The position numbers were made by a program, and so were the translations under genes. Below are positions 15,516 through 22,832 of a stretch of 34,486 nt of DNA, piece by piece (positions within the stretch are counted from its first letter, which is position 1; each line of letters begins with the position of its first letter). Source of the DNA: Sutcliffiella rhizosphaerae (GTDB lineage: Bacteria; Bacillota; Bacilli; Bacillales; Bacillaceae_I); contig NZ_CAKJTJ010000035.1 in assembly GCF_917563925.1 (NCBI RefSeq), positions 1 to 34,486 on the forward strand, read 5' to 3'. The notes beneath the pieces were generated by a model that ran no database searches, was not told the origin of the DNA, and saw only the letters and a list, made by a program, of their open reading frames with translations.

Positions 15516-17417
15516 TTAATTCCTAAAATCCCCCATATTTTCCCCAAGAATATAATGAGAAAACCACATCAAATTCTGCTTCATTATAGCCACCTTAACT
15601 TCTGGCTGATCAGCACCATAGGCCATCCCTTTAAATATAATTAATTCAGTATCCACTTCCATATCCATTAATCCTCGATATAGCTCAAATGCATTTGGAA
15701 TTGGAACCCTTGCATCCTTTTCACCATGTTGGATTAAGGTGGGGGTACAGGCTGATTTAATATATGTCATTGGGGATGTTTTTGCATATATTTCTGGATC
15801 ATCCCATGGGTTATTTCCTACATACATCCTAATAAAGTAAGGGATATCTGTATTTGCATAATTGGTATTCCAGTTTGTAATTCCACCTCCAACTGAAATA
15901 GCTTTGAATCTACTACTAGATGTAGAACAGAAAGCTGATATATATCCACCATAGCTCCAGCCCATAACCCCTACTCTATCTTTATCTGCAATCCCTATTT
16001 CAACTAGTTTATCCACTCCTGATATAACATCATCGTAGTTTGCGATTCCCAGTTTTCTATAGCTTGCTTTTAAGAACTCGTTACCATAACCAGAGCTTCC
16101 CCTATAATTAGGTTCTAAAACGATAAAACCTTTCTCGATAAACTGTTCAATCGGATACTTCTCATTAAAGCAGTCTGAAAATATTGGAAAGGATGCCCAT
16201 GCCGGTCCTCCATGAATTACTACTAATAAGGGATATTTCTTATTAGCGTCTAAATCTACTGGGGTTGATAAAACACCTTCTATTTCAAGACCATCACTAC
16301 TTTGCCAAGAGATTATTTCCCTATTACTTTTAAGCTTATCTTTGAAAATACTATTTTCATTCGTTAATTTTTTATGGTCTAAATAAATTTCAAAGATCTC
16401 ATTTGTTACTGCCTTATTATAGGCTAGATGATTACCATCTCTTGTTATAGCAGCCTCCATTATAAAGCCATCTTCACTTAACATTTCCACTGCGCCACCC
16501 TCAGGCAGCAATCCAATAAGATAATTTGTTTTACTCTGCCATCTAATTAATATTCCTTTAGCTGTCCAACGTAATGGAATAACCATACTATCAAAATCTG
16601 TTAATGGTTGAATTCGCTCTCCATTATTACTATCATAAATTTCTAATGTACTGTCTTGTATATGGCCCTTATAGTAATCCTTCTCCCTAATGCTTACTGC
16701 ATAACATATTCTGCTGCCATCAGGAGAAAAGCAAACACTCTCTCCAAGGATCTTATCAATATTCAATTTTTGAAGCTTTCCAGCTGCTATATCTAGTATG
16801 TATAAATCTCCATTTATAAAATCTTTCATATTCGGGCTTGGGGTAGCCATAAATACAACCTTTTTTCCGTCATGTGAAATATCAAATGTATGGATATGAA
16901 AATTCACACCATCCGTTAGTTGATGCACCTTGCTTTGTTCTTCTTTTGCTATGTCTATGTAAAATAAACAATTATTGTGGTAGTCATTATCAACATGGTG
17001 AAAATCATCATGTGAATTCTTATCTTTTGACTGAGCAAGGTAGTAAAAACCTTTGCCAGTAGGATCCCATTTGAATTTACTGACCCCATATTTTTCATTC
17101 GTAATTTGAACAGCACTATTATGATTTTTTGACTTAACAAAGATTTGGTCCGCTTCACCAACTTGGCTAAGATAGGCGATATCCCTAGAATTTGGGGACC
17201 ATATTGGGGATGTGCACTCTATGCCCTTCGTTGTTAATGCATAACTCTGTCCCTTATCTTTTTCATATATCCATACATGATTTCTATAATTATTGTCTTT
17301 CCAGTTAGCTGTCTTTTTGACAAATGCAACGTTTTTACCATCCTCACTTATGCTTGTACCAGATAAGATTGGTAATGAACTAATCTCTTCCATACTTAAA
17401 TATGTACTTTTTTTCAT
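15516..17417 (-). CDS. S9-family prolyl oligopeptidase-like hydrolase, catalytic His replaced
   Basis: The 633-residue protein has an N-terminal seven-bladed beta-propeller (about 20-370, with repeated SPDG/SPNS blades) and a C-terminal alpha/beta hydrolase domain (about 375-633). The nucleophile is in GWSYGG (Ser488) and the acid in GEKDARVP (Asp568). Related S9 peptidases carry the third residue in KGxxHG near the C-terminus; here the codon at 15618-15620 is TAT, giving KGMAYG (Tyr600). The enzyme may thus be inactive, or the call may be a single-base error. The start is the ATG at 17417, with AAGGA close by; an upstream AGGGGTG is another option. No signal peptide, so it is cytosolic. Confidence 0.85.
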   Translation of the reverse strand: MKKSTYLSMEEISSLPILSGTSISEDGKNVAFVKKTANWKDNNYRNHVWIYEKDKGQSYALTTKGIECTSPIWSPNSRDIAYLSQVGEADQIFVKSKNHNSAVQITNEKYGVSKFKWDPTGKGFYYLAQSKDKNSHDDFHHVDNDYHNNCLFYIDIAKEEQSKVHQLTDGVNFHIHTFDISHDGKKVVFMATPSPNMKDFINGDLYILDIAAGKLQKLNIDKILGESVCFSPDGSRICYAVSIREKDYYKGHIQDSTLEIYDSNNGERIQPLTDFDSMVIPLRWTAKGILIRWQSKTNYLIGLLPEGGAVEMLSEDGFIMEAAITRDGNHLAYNKAVTNEIFEIYLDHKKLTNENSIFKDKLKSNREIISWQSSDGLEIEGVLSTPVDLDANKKYPLLVVIHGGPAWASFPIFSDCFNEKYPIEQFIEKGFIVLEPNYRGSSGYGNEFLKASYRKLGIANYDDVISGVDKLVEIGIADKDRVGVMGWSYGGYISAFCSTSSSRFKAISVGGGITNWNTNYANTDIPYFIRMYVGNNPWDDPEIYAKTSPMTYIKSACTPTLIQHGEKDARVPIPNAFELYRGLMDMEVDTELIIFKGMAYGADQPEVKVAIMKQNLMWFSHYILGENMGDFRN

Positions 17418-17451
17418 TTTCCTTAATACACCCCTTGTAAAATCCATGAAA

Positions 17452-17480
17452 TAAAAAATGGATAGCAATTACTATCCATG
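17452..17480 (-). terminator. Terminator between the small membrane gene and the S9 gene
   Basis: An 8-bp stem (17458-17465 with 17472-17479) is followed on the minus strand by six Ts, just after the small gene's stop. Confidence 0.75.
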
Positions 17481-17490
17481 AAATTTACCA

Positions 17491-17679
17491 TTACATTTCT
17501 ATGCGCCTTTTGTTCACATAAAACGTGATTAACGCTACAATGATCAGAACCGGAATTGCAAACATCTGTGCAACAAATAATTTCCAACCAAAGGTATTGT
17601 AACCTTCAGACGCTGGAGTTAAAACAACAATAATACAAACTAATAAATAAGAAAATAATGGCGGAAACAACTTCTTCAT
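17491..17679 (-). CDS. 62-residue two-span membrane protein
   Basis: The protein has two hydrophobic helices (about 8-22 and 33-54) separated by a polar turn (ASEGYNTFGWK), and a basic C-terminus (NKRRIEM) that would be cytoplasmic. A strong AAAGGAGGGAG site precedes the ATG. It is followed by a terminator before the S9 gene, so it is its own unit. No family is recognised and no function is proposed. Confidence 0.7.
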   Translation of the reverse strand: MKKLFPPLFSYLLVCIIVVLTPASEGYNTFGWKLFVAQMFAIPVLIIVALITFYVNKRRIEM

Positions 17680-17807
17680 TCCCCTCCACTCCCTCCTTTC
17701 AAGTTGTTAAACAATTATTGGAAAATGTATATATTTTATAATAGCAGACTATTCACCTAAAATAACAAAGTTTACAATATTATCTAAATTTATTTAGATT
17801 CTTTAGC

Positions 17808-17835
17808 ATATAAAAAACCGGCAAGCGCCGGTTTT
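17808..17835 (-). terminator. Terminator of the DinB gene
   Basis: A 9-bp stem AAAACCGGC/GCCGGTTTT with loop AAGC is followed on the minus strand by a T run. It lies 14 bp after the DinB stop. Confidence 0.9.
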
Positions 17836-17849
17836 GTATTAAAACAATA

Positions 17850-18347
17850 TTAGCTTTTTTGAGCATTCATAGCTTGCCATTCTTCTTTGCTAGGACCATA
17901 TACTCCAGGAACATTCAAGCCTGCTTGTCTCATCAGAACTGTCAGTTGACCACGATGGTGGGCCTGATGTTGAATAAGCAAACGGAAAACAGCCTGTATT
18001 GGCATATCCTGCCCAAATAGGTTCACCATTTGGTTCATATTTTCATCTGTAACTTGTTCTTCAGCTGCTTGTGTAAAGGACTGACTTAATGTATGGTAGG
18101 TTTCTTTAATTTCAGCAGCAGATTTTGGAGCCTCTTTTTGTATTTCAGGTGCCTCAAAAGATACACCAAGCTGCGTAGGAAAGTAGTAAACGGTTCCTGT
18201 TATATGCCATGCCAGGCTACCAATGGTATTTAACCCTGGTGAAACTTCTTGATTCAAAGAGTCATCCGTTAGAACATCCAACACTTTTTGAGTTAGAGCT
18301 GCTTCTCTTTTCCATTCGTTTAGGAAATCATGTACTGATAAAAACAT
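17850..18347 (-). CDS. DinB-superfamily protein
   Basis: This 165-residue four-helix bundle protein has the three His metal ligands His48 (LAWHITG), His127 and His131 (QHQAHHRGQ), followed by LMRQAGLNVPGVYGPSKEEW. Family members bind a divalent metal; some are thiol transferases (bacillithiol-type) and many are stress-induced with unknown reaction. I chose the ATG at 18347, eight bases after AAGGAG; the GTG reading overlaps that site. It is a single gene with its own terminator and serves as the intact reference for the two DinB remnants elsewhere in the window. Confidence 0.85.
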   Translation of the reverse strand: MFLSVHDFLNEWKREAALTQKVLDVLTDDSLNQEVSPGLNTIGSLAWHITGTVYYFPTQLGVSFEAPEIQKEAPKSAAEIKETYHTLSQSFTQAAEEQVTDENMNQMVNLFGQDMPIQAVFRLLIQHQAHHRGQLTVLMRQAGLNVPGVYGPSKEEWQAMNAQKS

Positions 18348-18442
18348 TCCATTCACTCCTTAAAATAATTCTTTTTTTCCTATTCATTGTACCATGTTCT
18401 GTTAATTTTCTGGCTTGTGAAGCAGTCTAAAGTATTCAACTC

Positions 18443-18481
18443 AAAAAAGAAGCTTGCCCCTCTTTCTGGCAAGCTTTTTCT
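18443..18481 (-). terminator. Terminator of the SDR gene
   Basis: A 9-bp stem AAGCTTGCC/GGCAAGCTT (18450-18458 with 18468-18476) is followed on the minus strand by CTTTTTT. Confidence 0.85.
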
Positions 18482-18504
18482 GGTGCATGTTAAATTACTA
18501 GCTA

Positions 18505-19242
18505 TTATTGCGCTGTATACCCGCCATCAACAATCAAACTATTACCAGTCATATACGAAGAATCATCTGAGGCCATGAAAAGTACTGCTTTTGCCATTTC
18601 TTCTGCTTGACCAAGACGTTTCATCGGTGTGGCTTGAGATAAAGCTTGTTTGCTTTCTTCCGGAATAATTGGTGTATCAATGAAGCCTGGGCATAGTGCG
18701 TTAACGCGAATATTTTGTTCTGCATATTCAAGAGCAAGAGAACGAGTTAAATTGACTACGCCACCTTTTGCTGCATTATAAGCTGCTGAACCAGGTGATC
18801 CAACCCAACCGTACATAGAGGCCGTATTCACAATTGTACCTCCGCCTGTTTTTAACATTTCACGAATAGATTCACGTGCCACTAAGAAGACACCATCTAA
18901 GTCAACATTTACAGTATTGCGCCATTCGGAGTATTCTAACTCATGGGATGGATGTACACGGCCAATTCCCGCATTGTTGAAAACAATATCCACTTTCCCG
19001 AACGTTTCAACCGTTTGTTTGAAAGTATTTGCGACTTCCTCTTCGTTTGTAATGTTTGTTTTTATGAAAATAGCATCCGCATTAAGCGCTCTCAATTCAG
19101 ATGCAAAAGCTTTTCCCTTTTCCTCATTTAGATCGACAAGGACCACTTTTGCTCCTTCTGAAACGAATAATCTTGCTGTTGCTGCTCCAATACCAGATGC
19201 TCCACCGGTAATTATTGCTACATTATCTTGTAATTTACCCAA
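18505..19242 (-). CDS. Classical SDR dehydrogenase
   Basis: The 245-residue short-chain dehydrogenase has cofactor loop TGGASGIG (13-20), Asp37 after strand 2 (suggesting NAD over NADP), NNAG (89-92) and the catalytic Ser142, Tyr155, Lys159. The ending DSSYMTGNSLIVDGGYTAQ is typical of the glucose/3-oxoacyl reductase-like branch. The start is TTG at 19242, seven bases after GAGGAGG. It is divergent from a TetR gene, with a 13-bp inverted repeat between, so the regulator most likely controls it. The substrate is probably a xenobiotic or acyl alcohol/ketone but cannot be read from sequence. Confidence 0.9.
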   Translation of the reverse strand: MGKLQDNVAIITGGASGIGAATARLFVSEGAKVVLVDLNEEKGKAFASELRALNADAIFIKTNITNEEEVANTFKQTVETFGKVDIVFNNAGIGRVHPSHELEYSEWRNTVNVDLDGVFLVARESIREMLKTGGGTIVNTASMYGWVGSPGSAAYNAAKGGVVNLTRSLALEYAEQNIRVNALCPGFIDTPIIPEESKQALSQATPMKRLGQAEEMAKAVLFMASDDSSYMTGNSLIVDGGYTAQ

Positions 19243-19284
19243 CGTAATTCCTCCTCATTCTAAGACTTTATAAGCATACTTTGG

Positions 19285-19317
19285 GTAAGTATAATAGTTA
19301 GTATCTATTATACTTAC
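19285..19317. promoter_or_regulatory. TetR-type operator: perfect 13-bp inverted repeat
   Basis: GTAAGTATAATAG and its exact complement are separated by 7 bp, centred at 19301, and lie 43 bp upstream of the SDR start. Its position in the shared SDR/TetR intergenic region suggests control of the SDR gene. Confidence 0.65.
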
Positions 19318-19382
19318 TTCTTTATTCCTAATTAAATTGTACTATCTTGTACATGATTAACAATCATTAAGATATCGTCAAA

Positions 19383-19419
19383 TGTCTATTAGATAGACAC
19401 TTAAAATGAATCTGTCTAT
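19383..19419. promoter_or_regulatory. Second operator before tetR: TGTCTAT-TAG-ATAGACA plus half-site
   Basis: A 7-bp inverted repeat with 3-bp spacer (19383-19399) is followed by another CTGTCTAT half-site (19412-19419). It lies 38 bases before the TetR start. The motif resembles operators of LmrA/QacR-type regulators in general form. It differs from the repeat at 19285-19317, so either it is the autoregulatory site or only one of the two is the true TetR target. Confidence 0.6.
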
Positions 19420-19437
19420 ATTGAAGGAGATTTATTC

Positions 19438-20049
19438 ATGAATAATGAACACGCTACAAAATCACAACGGCAAAATCGGACAAAAGCTCATTTGCGACAT
19501 GCATTAATTGAACTTATTAAAGAAAAAGGGTACCATTCCGTTTCGGTAACAGATATTGTCGAATTCGCTTCTTATAATCGGAGTACATTCTATCTCCATT
19601 ACACAGACAAATTGGAATTAGCAGAGGACACACTTGACTTTATGCTTCAAGGATTAGAAGCCTCAGTGGGCAAAGCCTATATACATGGACAAAAAATTTA
19701 TACAGTGAAACTAAATGCACCATCTTTTAATATCGTTACTTATATCTATACTAATCGTGATTTTTTTTCCTTAATTAATTATGCCGACACATTACCAAAC
19801 TTACATTCACAGTTTCCTCAAACTATCTTAAAAATTTATAACGAACAGTTTCATTTTGAGACCATTAACAATACCCCAGTCAATATGGAATACTTTAAGC
19901 GTTACACTGCCTATGGCTTTTACGGTCTTCTTCAAAATTGGATTCATCATGGATTTCAAGAAACGCCAGAGAACTTCATTCAAGAAGTCATTAGTCTAAC
20001 GAAAACACATATTTACTCCTTTAAATATATTGGAAATAGTTCTATTTGA
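19438..20049 (+). CDS. TetR-family transcriptional regulator
   Basis: The 203-residue protein has an N-terminal helix-turn-helix domain (about 14-60) with GYHSVSVTDIVEFASYNRSTFYLHY, the standard TetR recognition helix and Tyr-rich ending, then a divergent ligand-binding domain with the segment YTAYGFYGLLQNWIHHGF. This C-terminal type is shared with DhaS/YxaF-like regulators. An AAGGAGA site precedes the ATG. It is transcribed away from the SDR gene and likely represses both. The ligand is unknown. Confidence 0.9.
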   Translation: MNNEHATKSQRQNRTKAHLRHALIELIKEKGYHSVSVTDIVEFASYNRSTFYLHYTDKLELAEDTLDFMLQGLEASVGKAYIHGQKIYTVKLNAPSFNIVTYIYTNRDFFSLINYADTLPNLHSQFPQTILKIYNEQFHFETINNTPVNMEYFKRYTAYGFYGLLQNWIHHGFQETPENFIQEVISLTKTHIYSFKYIGNSSI

Positions 20050-20080
20050 AGTGTTCAAGAGGGAAATGTTACATTCGTAA

Positions 20081-20104
20081 AAAAGAGCCTAAATTGGCTC
20101 TTTT
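20081..20104. terminator. Bidirectional terminator between tetR and the oxidase gene
   Basis: The stem AAAAGAGCC/GGCTCTTTT with a 6-base loop has A and T runs on both sides, so it can end the convergent tetR (plus) and oxidase (minus) transcripts. Confidence 0.85.
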
Positions 20105-20135
20105 ATTAGTTGTTTAGTGAAGGGACTACTTTTAC

Positions 20136-21278
20136 CTAGATGTTTTTAAGATTATTAAATCGCGTAATCGAAAATTGCGAAATATCTATATCGTTACTTC
20201 CCGATATAATTAAATTACTTAAGGCTTGTCCTACGGCACTGCTAAATTTGAATCCATGTCCTGAAAACCCTGCTGCAATCGCTACATTAGGATACTTAGG
20301 ATGCAGATCAATCACAAATTTCTCATCAGGAGTAAGTGTATACATACACGTTTTTCCATACTTAAGTTCCCCTGTAGCTGGAATAAATTGATCTAAGAAT
20401 TGCACCAAATCTCCTTCATCCTCTGCTATATCACCGAACCCTTTCATTATTTCATCAGGATTTGTTTGAATTCCACCGTCATGTCGACCAACCTTTAACC
20501 CGACACCATCAATACTAGGAAAACCATAGTAAAGTCCTTGCTGAGTCTCGAATGCAAAGGCTGGAAAACAATCTTGATTATAGTTCTCTTCATCCGTATC
20601 AAACCAAGCAAATGTCTTTCTCACAGGTGTAAGCGGAATGTCCAAATCTAACATCGATAGTAGATTTCCTGACCATGCTCCCGCCGAAATCACAAGCGCG
20701 TCTGAATGAAAGGCCTGGTCCTCTGTCTTAACGCTTACCTTTTCACCATGTATGGAAATCTCCCTCACCCTGCTATTTGTTAGAATAGTAGCACCATGCA
20801 ACTCAGCAAGCTCTTGAAACGCTTTAATACTTTCCTCACATTTCAGTACTCCTGAAGTAGGTTCAAAACAGCCGATAAAATCATTTGGTAGAGTAATTCC
20901 GGACCAACGATTATGAACCTCTACTGAATCCATAATATCAAGAGGCAGTGAATACTTTTCAGCACTTGAGATAATATTTTGCATAAAATTAGAGGCTTGA
21001 TTACCAACATTAAGAACTCCCGTTTGAACAAATAGTCTCTTCCCAGTATCCCTCTCTAACTCATTCCATAATTCTTGTGCTCTAAGAACAAATGGAACAT
21101 ATTCCTCTCCCTCCCCATATGCGTAACGGATAATTCTCGTTTCTCCGTGATGACTTCCCTTGTTATGCGGTGAATTAAAAGAATCTAATAATAGCGTTTT
21201 CTTTCCACTCTTTGATAAGTAATACCCCGCAGCCATTCCCATTGAACCTGCCCCAATTATGATGACATCATATTGCAT
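20136..21278 (-). CDS. Monomeric sarcosine oxidase-like flavoenzyme
   Basis: This 380-residue FAD amine oxidase has dinucleotide motif GAGSMG (9-14), a GSHHGETRIIR active-site loop (41-51), Lys262 and His266 (LKVGRH) and Cys311 (GKTCMYT), the Cys that carries covalently bound FAD in this family. AAGFSGHGFKFSS is conserved near the end. These match monomeric sarcosine oxidase; N-methyltryptophan oxidase (SolA) is a close relative. It should oxidise an N-methyl amino acid to give formaldehyde, an amino acid and H2O2 in the cytosol. No serine hydroxymethyltransferase or folate genes sit next to it. The preferred substrate is therefore not certain. Confidence 0.85.
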   Translation of the reverse strand: MQYDVIIIGAGSMGMAAGYYLSKSGKKTLLLDSFNSPHNKGSHHGETRIIRYAYGEGEEYVPFVLRAQELWNELERDTGKRLFVQTGVLNVGNQASNFMQNIISSAEKYSLPLDIMDSVEVHNRWSGITLPNDFIGCFEPTSGVLKCEESIKAFQELAELHGATILTNSRVREISIHGEKVSVKTEDQAFHSDALVISAGAWSGNLLSMLDLDIPLTPVRKTFAWFDTDEENYNQDCFPAFAFETQQGLYYGFPSIDGVGLKVGRHDGGIQTNPDEIMKGFGDIAEDEGDLVQFLDQFIPATGELKYGKTCMYTLTPDEKFVIDLHPKYPNVAIAAGFSGHGFKFSSAVGQALSNLIISGSNDIDISQFSITRFNNLKNI

Positions 21279-21584
21279 CTTATTTACCCTCCATCCAAAC
21301 CCCAGTTACAACAATAATTTTGTTTAAATATAATTGGTAATATTCTAACTTGCCGGAAACTAATCTTTCAATAGATTAGCTCTAGCGAAAACCCATATTT
21401 TCTTATTCAAATATATTAGAAACAATTCTTCTTAATAGAACGGTATTTTTTTGTTAATAGTGCATATAAGGATGACTCCTCCCTCTGTTTAATTGTGATC
21501 CACCACATGTTATAATGAGGTGCCTAAGATTACGGATGCCACAAAAAGCCTCCGCCTATCAATAAAGTATGGAGGTGTAAGAAA
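21279..21584 (+). other. Intergenic region with promoter and leader hairpin of the 69-residue gene
   Basis: An extended -10 element TGTTATAAT (21508-21516) is the likely promoter. In the 70-base leader a CCTCC (21549-21553) can pair with the GGAGG ribosome site (21571-21575) across a 17-base loop, which would dampen translation. The part before 21480 shows nothing recognisable. Confidence 0.45.
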
Positions 21585-21794
21585 ATGAATAAACGATGGA
21601 CGATTGGTAAAATTAAAGAGTTTGTTGAGAGCAATTCTGAAAGTAAGCTGCTAACGACGGAATATCGAGGATTTTCCCAGAAGTTACTATTTAAATGTGC
21701 ATGTGGCAGTAACTTTGAAAAGACATTTACGAAATTTAAAAATAATAACCAACGTAAGTGTGAAGTGTGCCAACCGCCAAAAGAGTCACGCTAA
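21585..21794 (+). CDS. 69-residue zinc-ribbon protein
   Basis: This small basic protein has four Cys residues in two pairs (C38/C40 and C59/C62), spaced to bind zinc as in ribbon domains of the 'treble-clef homing endonuclease/DUF723-like' kind. The first 30 residues (RWTIGKIKEFV) form a helix plus a polar linker. A GGAGGTGTAAGAAA leader precedes the ATG. DNA or RNA binding is suggested by charge and cysteines only. It is a single gene ended by a terminator at 21814. Confidence 0.75.
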   Translation: MNKRWTIGKIKEFVESNSESKLLTTEYRGFSQKLLFKCACGSNFEKTFTKFKNNNQRKCEVCQPPKESR

Positions 21795-21813
21795 ACGTAT
21801 AACGAATAAACGA

Positions 21814-21854
21814 AGTGCCAAATTCCCTTGAAGAGAACTTGGTACTATTTTTTT
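21814..21854 (+). terminator. Terminator of the zinc-ribbon gene
   Basis: A 12-base imperfect stem (21814-21825 with 21835-21846, one mismatch and one G-U) is followed by seven Ts. Confidence 0.8.
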
Positions 21855-21859
21855 AAATA

Positions 21860-21887
21860 TTGAATCAAATTAAAATTATGGTACACT
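21860..21887 (+). promoter_or_regulatory. Promoter of the DUF1062 leader and gene
   Basis: TTGAAT (21860-21865), a 16-bp spacer and an extended -10 TGGTACACT (TACACT at 21882-21887) start a transcript with a roughly 260-base leader before the DUF1062 ATG. Confidence 0.6.
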
Positions 21888-21904
21888 AATGGTACAGGAG
21901 AAAT

Positions 21905-21949
21905 ATGGAAGGTGGAATTTGGTTTGCCAATATCTTTGTAATGGTTTAG
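21905..21949 (+). CDS. Leader ORF 1 (14 residues)
   Basis: Starting with ATG after AGGAG, this ORF encodes MEGGIWFANIFVMV and ends at TAG. It begins about 12 bases after the likely transcription start. Short, hydrophobic and next to the promoter, it looks like a regulatory leader peptide rather than a functional protein. The four-base spacing to the ribosome site is short. Confidence 0.45.
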   Translation: MEGGIWFANIFVMV

Positions 21950-22001
21950 CAACTAAATAGTACATTTCTTTTTTGAACATTATTTCAAAGACGGGAGAAG
22001 T

Positions 22002-22097
22002 GTGCCTATTTTTAACCATTACAGGGAACGCAGGAAAATCAGTTGTTTTTTAATTCCAGCGGGATACCTATGTGGTATTCCGCTTTTCTATTGGTAA
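22002..22097 (+). CDS. Leader ORF 2 (31 residues) reading through the terminator hairpin
   Basis: A GTG at 22002, preceded by GGGAG, opens a 31-codon frame whose peptide has a basic start (HYRERRK) and a hydrophobic end (CGIPLFYW). The frame runs without a stop through the terminator hairpin at 22058-22084 and ends 58 bases before the DUF1062 start. A ribosome translating it would cover and melt the hairpin. This is the arrangement of ribosome-mediated attenuators. It is proposed from sequence; the start is not proven. Confidence 0.45.
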   Translation: MPIFNHYRERRKISCFLIPAGYLCGIPLFYW

Positions 22098-22146
22098 ATC
22101 GTTCTCCCATCAACCGTTCTTTTGCGTTCCTCTGAAAAATAGGAGG
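22005..22146 (+). promoter_or_regulatory. Attenuator-like leader with terminator hairpin and hidden ribosome site
   Basis: Three nested pairings are visible. CCTATTTTT (22005-22013) can pair with AAAAATAGG (22135-22143), which takes in the first half of the AGGAGG ribosome site. GGGAACGCA (22024-22032) pairs with TGCGTTCCT (22123-22131). Inside lies a terminator-like hairpin with an 11-bp stem (22058-22068 with 22074-22084, one G-U), loop TATGT and a T-rich tail. Together these would switch off both transcription and translation of the downstream gene unless disrupted, for example by a stalled ribosome in the leader ORFs. Confidence 0.65.
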
Positions 22147-22155
22147 AACTGGATT

Positions 22156-22749
22156 ATGAGTCACCATCATTTATTCACTTACGAGATTATTGCGAAGGAA
22201 ACACCTTATGTAAAACGAAATTGCAGCAAATGTAAAACAAACACAGAATACTATTGTAGTGAGAAATTTAGGGTAAATTCGAATCAGAAAATAGTTGATA
22301 TCTGGCTTATTTATAGCTGTCTACATTGTGAGGGAACTTGGAATTACCCTATATTATCAAGAGTGAATATTAATCATATTGACTCTACGCTCATTCAAAA
22401 ATTTATGAATAATGATAAAGAAACAAGCTGGTACTATGCTTTTCAAATCAAAAAGTTAAGAAAGCTATGTAATGATGTAAATACGGATATTCGATACGAA
22501 CTAAAAAAAGAAAAACTGCATTCACTACCTAACGAGGTCACTATTAAATTTTGCTATAAATATGATTTTGGTCTTAGAATAGATAAACTACTAGCAGAAA
22601 TCCTTGGTCTTTCAAGGTCAAAAGTGAGTGCATTGTCTGAGGATGGAACTATTCTACTAAATCCAAACATTGATATGAAGGGCAAGGTTAGGGATGAGTT
22701 GCAAATTACTTTGAAAGGTGATTTGTTTAGGGTTGATGCTTTGGCTTAA
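22156..22749 (+). CDS. DUF1062-type protein: zinc ribbon plus S4-like domain
   Basis: The 197-residue protein has an N-terminal zinc ribbon (C23/C26 and C55/C58) and a C-terminal segment (about 138-188) that reads like an S4 RNA-binding fold: LRIDKLLAEILGLSRSKV, then a Gly-x-Ile-Leu turn, a K..KV..DE..I ending. It is of the usual length for the DUF1062 family. The start at 22156 is behind AGGAGG. The S4 likeness suggests binding to rRNA or tRNA, and the attenuator-like leader suggests response to blocked translation. Both points are inference; no function of the family is known to me. Confidence 0.8.
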   Translation: MSHHHLFTYEIIAKETPYVKRNCSKCKTNTEYYCSEKFRVNSNQKIVDIWLIYSCLHCEGTWNYPILSRVNINHIDSTLIQKFMNNDKETSWYYAFQIKKLRKLCNDVNTDIRYELKKEKLHSLPNEVTIKFCYKYDFGLRIDKLLAEILGLSRSKVSALSEDGTILLNPNIDMKGKVRDELQITLKGDLFRVDALA

Positions 22750-22765
22750 TTATTAATTAAACATG

Positions 22766-22800
22766 AAAACCACCCGGGAGATTGGGTGGTTTTGGTTTTA
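22766..22800 (+). terminator. Terminator of the DUF1062 gene
   Basis: A perfect 10-bp stem AAAACCACCC/GGGTGGTTTT with an 8-base loop and a T-rich tail follows the stop by 16 bp. Confidence 0.9.
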
Positions 22801-22832
22801 CTTTATTTACTCCAGTTTAATTACCTCTTCAT

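Noticed and set aside
22072-22155. N-terminal extension of the DUF1062 protein
   Set aside because: The AGGAGG site lies after this stretch and directly before the ATG at 22156; the extension covers the terminator hairpin.
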